This document shows, piece after piece, positions 52,405-57,500 of a stretch of DNA of 57,500 bases (positions are counted from its first letter, which is position 1; every line of letters starts with the position of its first letter). The translations under genes were made by a program, and so were the position numbers. Below the pieces are notes generated by a model, which was not told the DNA's origin, did no database searches, and was given only the letters and a program-made list of their open reading frames with translations. This stretch comes from Symbiodinium natans (lineage: Eukaryota > Sar > Dinophyceae > Suessiales > Symbiodiniaceae): contig CAJNDS010002455.1 in assembly GCA_905221605.1 (NCBI GenBank), positions 95,001-152,500 of the forward strand. The letters run 5' to 3'.

Positions 52405-52641
52405 GACAGCTGGAAGAGAGCGAATGACAGGCCTCATGTGGAAAGATGCTCACACACGCCAACCATTTGTGCTGCTTGGACGACGTCGTCAACAACAAGC
52501 ATAAGGCTTGGTAGCTCGTCGAATGTACAATTTTATCGCGATCCGTGCGTGCTGGGATCTCGATGGCTAGTTCAAGGCGGCTTATGTGGTTTAGCTCAGG
52601 GTATCTCATCTTACATGTACAAGCCGGCAATGCATATGTAG
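52405..52641 (+). CDS. Candidate exon, about 79 codons
   Basis: CCTATCCAG is followed by DSWKRANDRPHVERCSHTPT, ICAAWTTSSTTSIRLGSSSN, VQFYRDPCVLGSRWLVQGGL and on to TAG. A 77-codon minus-strand frame overlaps it. Confidence 0.32.
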   Translation, partial: DSWKRANDRPHVERCSHTPTICAAWTTSSTTSIRLGSSSNVQFYRDPCVLGSRWLVQGGLCGLAQGISSYMYKPAMHM

Positions 52642-52804
52642 CTTATCTGATCTCTGCAAATGACGCCCGCGCCCCTCATCAACAACACGACATACGCCCT
52701 ACCCTAAAGTCCTACACCTCAAACCATACACACCCGAAATCCCAAACCCTGAGCCTAAACCACCTCTTACCCTAGGACCCAGAGTACGTAGGCTTCCTAA
52801 GGAT

Positions 52805-52945
52805 GGGTCCTGATGTCCTAGGTAGGATAAGGGGGACCCTTAAAGGGGAACCCCTTCTTAACCCTCTTCTGGCTCTCTTAAACAGGGACCCTATTCAGAG
52901 GGTCTAAATTCAAGGGTCCCCCTCATCCTATCCCCCTATGATGGA
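52805..52945. mobile_element. O element, inverted-repeat hairpin
   Basis: GTAGGATAAGGGGGACCCTT and AAGGGTCCCCCTCATCCTAT pair; the interior has CTCTTAAACAGGGACCC. Single copy. Confidence 0.8.
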
Positions 52946-53043
52946 TCTAGCTTCGTGGTCGCGATCCCACAGTGTCTGCTTGCATCGCCAGTTAGCCAGG
53001 CAAGGAAGAGTGTGCAGTCACGCTCCCCTGCGGCTGAAGAATA

Positions 53044-53186
53044 GGGTTCAGGGTTTAGGGTTTAGGGTTTAGGGTTTAGGGTTTAGGGTTTAGGGGTAAG
53101 GGTTTAGGGTTTAGGGTTTAGGGTTTAGGGTTTAGGGTTTAGGGTTTAGGGTTTAGGGTTTAGGGTTTAGGGTTTAGGGTTTAGGG
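53044..53186. repeat. TTTAGGG array
   Basis: About 20 units, interrupted once by TTTAGGGGTAAGG. Confidence 0.96.
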
Positions 53187-53418
53187 TGAAATCCAAGATC
53201 CCGAGTTTCAGCCCAAACCCCTGAGCCGTCAAAGTCTGTTTCTAGTTCACCATATGTCGCCCAAAGTTGACGCTGAGCTGGACTTGCGCGCAGCTTCCAC
53301 ACTGTTGAATGTGAGCACCCACTGCTGCTGCTTCTGCTGTGCAGTAGGTCGCGCACTTGAATACTGCCGTTTCACACTACTTCTTCGGCGGAGCCGGCTG
53401 TTGCTCAGAATCGTGTAA
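53185..53418 (+). CDS. Candidate exon starting inside the last telomere unit
   Basis: The long TTTAGGG array ends and the frame opens at once: GEIQDPEFQPKPLSRQSLFL, VHHMSPKVDAELDLRAASTL, LNVSTHCCCFCCAVGRALEY, then a basic tail and TAA. The final TTTAG|GG could itself be the 3' splice site. A minus-strand frame also exists. Confidence 0.38.
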   Translation, partial: GEIQDPEFQPKPLSRQSLFLVHHMSPKVDAELDLRAASTLLNVSTHCCCFCCAVGRALEYCRFTLLLRRSRLLLRIV

Positions 53419-53513
53419 GGTTTGGTTGCAGGCTTGCAGACTGTAGCGAGAGCTGTCTCGAGCTTTCTGTGTTTCCAGCTGTTTTTAGAGACTCAACAGT
53501 TCGTCAACTCGCC

Positions 53514-53558
53514 ATGTTTACGCCGGAAGGACCACGCAATGTGTGGCCGCAAACACAG
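53514..53558 (+). CDS. Possible first coding exon
   Basis: GTTTCCAG and TTTTTAG precede ATG; MFTPEGPRNVWPQTQ ends CAG^GTAAAT, a good donor. Could be a gene start with a spliced-leader acceptor. Confidence 0.38.
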
Positions 53559-55135
53559 GTAAATAGAAGTCAAAAGAAAGATGTGTGTGAAGTGCAGTAA
53601 CCTGACTATGGATCAGACCTTAGGTTGAAGTCAAAAGAAAAATCGTTGCTTGTTCAGGGCAGCACAAAAGGGCTGCTACGGGGTGTTGTGGGCCGAACAC
53701 ACAACCAGCAAGTGCGAAAACCCCAAACCCTAAACCCTAAACCCTAAACCCTAAACCTGCAGCTGTATTTCCGAGCCAAGCACGAAGAGGCCTGAATCGA
53801 AGCACCACTTGTCCACCGCCGAACCCCTGAACCTGCACCCTAAAAACCCTAAAAACCCTGACAACCCTAAACCCTCTAACCGCGGCCACAAAACTCGGTG
53901 AGGTTCGGCATCTTGACTCGATCCGCTTCGGATTGGGAGCAGGCAGGTTGACAAGGGCTAGGTGGATGCCAATACCTTGAAAGATATACCACATGTGTGT
54001 GTGAGCTAGCTCCTAACGTAAGACGAGCATGTGTATATAGCAAGCGGTTTAGAGGGCATGTAACCCTAACCCTAAACCGACTTGCGACTGCTAAGCCTGT
54101 AGCTCCCAAGAGGCATGGGCTCCCTTCAACGATGCGGACGTTGACTTTTTGCTCAGTTTCAGTTTCGTAGGGTTTCGGGTTTAGGGCTCAGGGGTATGTC
54201 TTGCAGGCGGGGGGGGGGGGGGGGGGCCAAGCCATTGGGCCTTTTTTGGGCGCCCTAAGTCCAATTACAGTGACAGCCCTAAACCCGAAAGCCTAAAACC
54301 CTAAACCCAACCCTAAACCCTAAACCCTAACCCTACCCTAACCTCTTTGAGCCTGGGCCCCCAAGTCTAGGATGGCATGAACGCAGAGACTCCAACATCC
54401 GTTCAGTAAGCAAGAACTCCCCAAGCTAGAAATAGTGATCCCAACATATCCCAATATTGCTTGAAGTACCCTCAACCCTAGATTTTTCCTTCTTCTAAGG
54501 AAATTGCTTAAAGAGCCTGAGCCCTAGAAATGGCTCTAACACCCAAATTCCTTCTTTCCAAAGGGGCTATCGGTGCACTCTAAACTAAAAACCCTAAACC
54601 CTAAACCCTAAACCCTAAACCCTAAACCCTAAACCCTAAACCCTAAACAAAAAAAAAAAAAAACCCTAAACCCTAACCCTAAACCCTAACGTGCCCGTGG
54701 GAAGGTGTCGAGACAAGCGTCCGACAAGCGCGGGATCTCGGACCCGGTCTTTGAGGGGTGTGTTAGGGTTTAGGATTCCTCAGTGTGAGAGTCAGTTTTG
54801 TGGGTTTTAGGGTTTGGGGTTTAGGGTTTAGGGTTTAGGGTTTAGGGTTTCGGGTTTAGAGTTCAAAATTATAATTTAGGGTTTTAGATTTAATGTCAGG
54901 GCCCCTTCCACTCTGAAATCCCGACGCGCCCTGAGCCCCCCAAGACACCTCCCCGACCCCAAATCCCCCTCATGAGTAAAGAACCGCGATGTATAAACCT
55001 GGGTTCTTCTTGTTGTAAATTAGGCGCGTGCGGGCGACATCTCCCGAAAGCCCCTGAAACTCCCAAAGCCCTAAGTTATGGTTTAGGGTTTAGGGGTAGC
55101 CAGCCCTAAAAGCCCTAAACCTTGCCCTCTCACAG

Positions 55136-55222
55136 CCATCTCACGACCTTGAGTGCCGCTCGCTTCCGACGGCGAGTTTCGAGCCCAGGGTAGCGTCACA
55201 TGAAGAGGCTCTGGGGCTGGGT
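55136..55222 (+). CDS. Candidate exon between opposite arrays
   Basis: CTCTCACAG is followed by PSHDLECRSLPTASFEPRVA then SHEEALGLG, CCCTAAA-type upstream, TTTAGGG downstream. Confidence 0.4.
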
Positions 55223-55659
55223 TTAGGGTTTAGGGATTGGAGTAGTAATTAGGGTTTTAGGGTTTAGGGGTTTTCGGATAGGGGGTGAGGGGAAGTTAAG
55301 GGTTTTCGCGGGTTTAGGTTTGGTTTTTTGGGGAGTTTAGGGGGTTTCAAAGGTTGGCTTTAGGTTTAGGGGCGGTTTGGGCATTTGAGGTTCGTGGTTA
55401 GGGCCGTTCAAAGGCCTCAGTGTTGGGACCACTTAGGGTACAGAGCTGGTGGGTTTTTTTCGGACCTGCAATATGTTTTTTTGGGTTCGACGAGGATTGT
55501 TATCTTGCGTGTGTGACCTTCCTAAGGCTCTATCTCTCAGGGGCACTTCCCTCACACCCTAGACCCTTAACCTAAAGACATGGTTTGAGGATGTTGGTTT
55601 GTGTAGAGTCTGGAGCTACATTGCTGAAGTAAGGGCATGCATGGGCTTGTGGAGTAGAG

Positions 55660-55980
55660 CTTAGAATGGCTTACCGTTGAAGGCCTCTTTTCCCTAGCCT
55701 GAACATCTAGAAACTGAGCAAAACGGGTCCCAGCCCAAAAACGCCCAGAGAACTCCAGCCCGCACGTAGGCCGCCTATCTTTGCCGACTCTGCAAAAGCC
55801 CAAAACCAAAACCCCAAACCCAAACCCCAAACCCCAACCAACCTTCCCCAAACCCCAACCCAAGCCCCAACCCTAAGCCCCAAGCCCCAAAACCCCAACC
55901 CCACCCCCAACCCCCAACCCCAAGCCCCAAAAACCCAAAAAACACCCAAAAGCCCAAGTCCCCAAGCCTTCCCCCGGGCT
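55660..55980. repeat. Degenerate CCCCAAA/CCCAAAC-rich sequence
   Basis: From 55800 the DNA is CCCCAAACCC and CCCCAACCC variants. It yields a 117-codon minus-strand frame of Gly/Trp/Leu/Phe repeats, which I take as an artefact of composition. Confidence 0.75.
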
Positions 55981-57001
55981 CGGGAGGCTGCGCCGTCGTC
56001 ATCTCGGCGTCCGCAGTCCATCCGCAGCTCTTCCTCGCCGACCCCAGGAGTCCTCAACAAACTCGAAAAGCTGTCTGGGCTTAGGGTTTTTGGGTTTAGG
56101 GTTTATGGTTTAGGTTTAGGGTTTTAGGGTTTAGGGGTTTATAAGGGTTTAGGGTTATGGGGTGGGGTCTTTGGTTTTAGGGCTTGGGAGTAAGGGTTTA
56201 GGGTGTGGGCTTTGTGGTGCTGTACTGTAACTTTGATCCGTAGCCTTTGGGGTTTTATTGGGTTTTTCCTAGTTAGGCAACAACAAATTTTATAGCTACC
56301 CTCCTTATTTCAGCCAAGTCCAGGGGGTTCCTAAACCCTAAACCCTAAACTCCAAACCCTAAACCCTAACTCCTAAACCCCCAAAGCTCCAAGCTCCTCC
56401 CGCACCTAAAACCCAAACCTTCGCGGCACTGAGGCCGTGCGCGCTGGAGGCCAACGAGGCCCTGCCATAGGAACCTACCAAGGTGAGTTTAGGGTTTAGG
56501 GTTTGGGTGAATTTATTGACTATATCCCCCTTGGGGGAATTGTTTTTTGTTCATGTAAAACCGAAGGGATATTAAAAGTATTATTTTTCATTAAGGTTCC
56601 AAGGGGAGATAGTTGAGGGTCAAGGGTTGGTGGGCTGTTTAGCATAGGGTTTGTGTTTCGGAGGCACGCTATCTCATTAAACCACTTCAGGAAGTGGGCT
56701 CAGCATCCTTGGTCTGATTCTGCAGAACTGTGTTCGGAACAACTTCGGGGCAAAAAGATCCCGAAAAACCCTGCAAATAGTTTCCATCGCCATGTTCCCT
56801 GCAACAGATAAACATCCCACTAATTAGCCAAGTTAAGCCTGTTTCGGAAGGGCTTAGGGACCCCTACGGATTAGGGGCAAGCCGCTTTTGGAGCTTATTG
56901 GGCTTTAAACTAAACCCTAAACCCTAAACCCTAAACCTAAAAACCCAAACCCTAAACCTAAACCCCTAAACCCTAAACCCTAAAAACCTAGACCCTAACC
57001 C

Positions 57002-57090
57002 AAGGACGGGCATGAAGCCGATGCCAACTGGGCGACCCCGCGGCTCGCCCAACGAGGAGCCTAGCCCGGAACCTGCTGGCTGGTTCTTAG
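57002..57090 (+). CDS. Candidate exon between an array and an M element
   Basis: TGMKPMPTGRPRGSPNEEPS then PEPAGWFLV follows a CCCTAAA array. Confidence 0.33.
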
Positions 57091-57500
57091 TGGGGGAATG
57101 AGAGGGGATGAGATCCCCTTTTGAGGTTTAGGGTTTAGGGTTTCGGGTATAGCCCTCATTCCCTACTAAGAAGCGGGGGACTCCTCTACGACGGAGGTCT
57201 TAGGGGCTTACTGTTTTTGAGGATCAGGATTTCGGATTAAGGGCTGCTAGGTTTTGCAGGATTTCGGGCTTATGGTGAGCCAGAATCGCTAAAAGTCAGT
57301 TATCCCTTGCCAGGACTTTGCAGCTGTTGCAGTGAGGGGGGTTTAAGGGTTTAGGGTTTAGGGTTCAGGGTTTAGGGTTTAGGGTTTAGGGTTTTGTGTT
57401 TAGGGTTTAGGGTTTAGGGTTTAGGTTTAGGGGTTTTAGGGGGGGGGGGGTGGACCTTAACCTCTCAACTTCTCAACTTTCCACTGTCACAGCCTACAAT

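Noticed and set aside
55707-56060. 117-codon minus-strand open frame rich in G, W, L, F
   Set aside because: It is the translation of CCCCAAA/CCCAAAC-type repeats and explains itself by composition.
1-57500. tRNA, rRNA, snRNA genes
   Set aside because: No cloverleaf, rRNA core or snRNA motif was recognised by eye; a covariance-model search would settle it.

Overview
The window looks like nuclear DNA of a dinoflagellate. Reasons: about 50% GC; hundreds of copies of the TTTAGGG/CCCTAAA telomere-type heptamer scattered in short internal arrays of both orientations; coding signal in short exons on one strand; very small introns, some needing GC or GA donors; and a textbook ZIP metal transporter gene preceded by a pyrimidine-rich 3' splice acceptor where a spliced leader could join. 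A chromerid or another TTTAGGG alga cannot be excluded. I see no rRNA, tRNA, CRISPR array, bacterial operon or virus, and the arrays are too short and flip too often for a chromosome end.

Layout. 1-13.5 kb: repeat-dominated DNA with many short candidate exons between telomere-type arrays and small hairpin elements; the longest array is at 10.87-11.23 kb. 13.8-17.1 kb: the best multi-exon gene after ZIP, encoding a multi-pass membrane protein of unknown family; four of its introns coincide with hairpin elements. 17.1-31.2 kb: mixed repeats and candidate exons, among them a hydrophobic exon at 18.15 kb and exon pairs split by hairpin elements at 20.7-21.2, 21.7-22.2 and 28.4-28.6 kb. 31.2-33 kb: ZIP transporter gene, two exons. 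33-49.4 kb: candidate exons separated by arrays and elements, including a possible P450 fragment at 34.1-34.6 kb and a three-exon C-terminal unit at 46.0-46.7 kb. 49.4-57.5 kb: more repeats with candidate exons, including one that begins directly at a telomere unit (53.19 kb).

I recognise about fifteen families of 90-160 bp MITE-like elements with inverted-repeat ends, named A to O here. Several sit exactly where an intron must be removed to join open frames. The clearest is the N element in the ZIP gene: an 11-bp target duplication contains AG|GT and supplies both splice sites. These elements therefore behave as introners. Telomere-type arrays are found inside several elements, flanked by duplicated element sequence, and around exons they tend to run CCCTAAA upstream and TTTAGGG downstream, so an intron would begin with UUUAGGG and end with CCCUAAA and could fold on itself.

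Limits. Only the ZIP assignment rests on family motifs. Most other exons rest on an open frame of 20-80 codons, plausible residue content, neighbouring splice signals and, where stated, matching phase. Open frames of that size also occur by chance, and in several places another frame or strand reads as well, so confidences are low. No transcript or database evidence was available.
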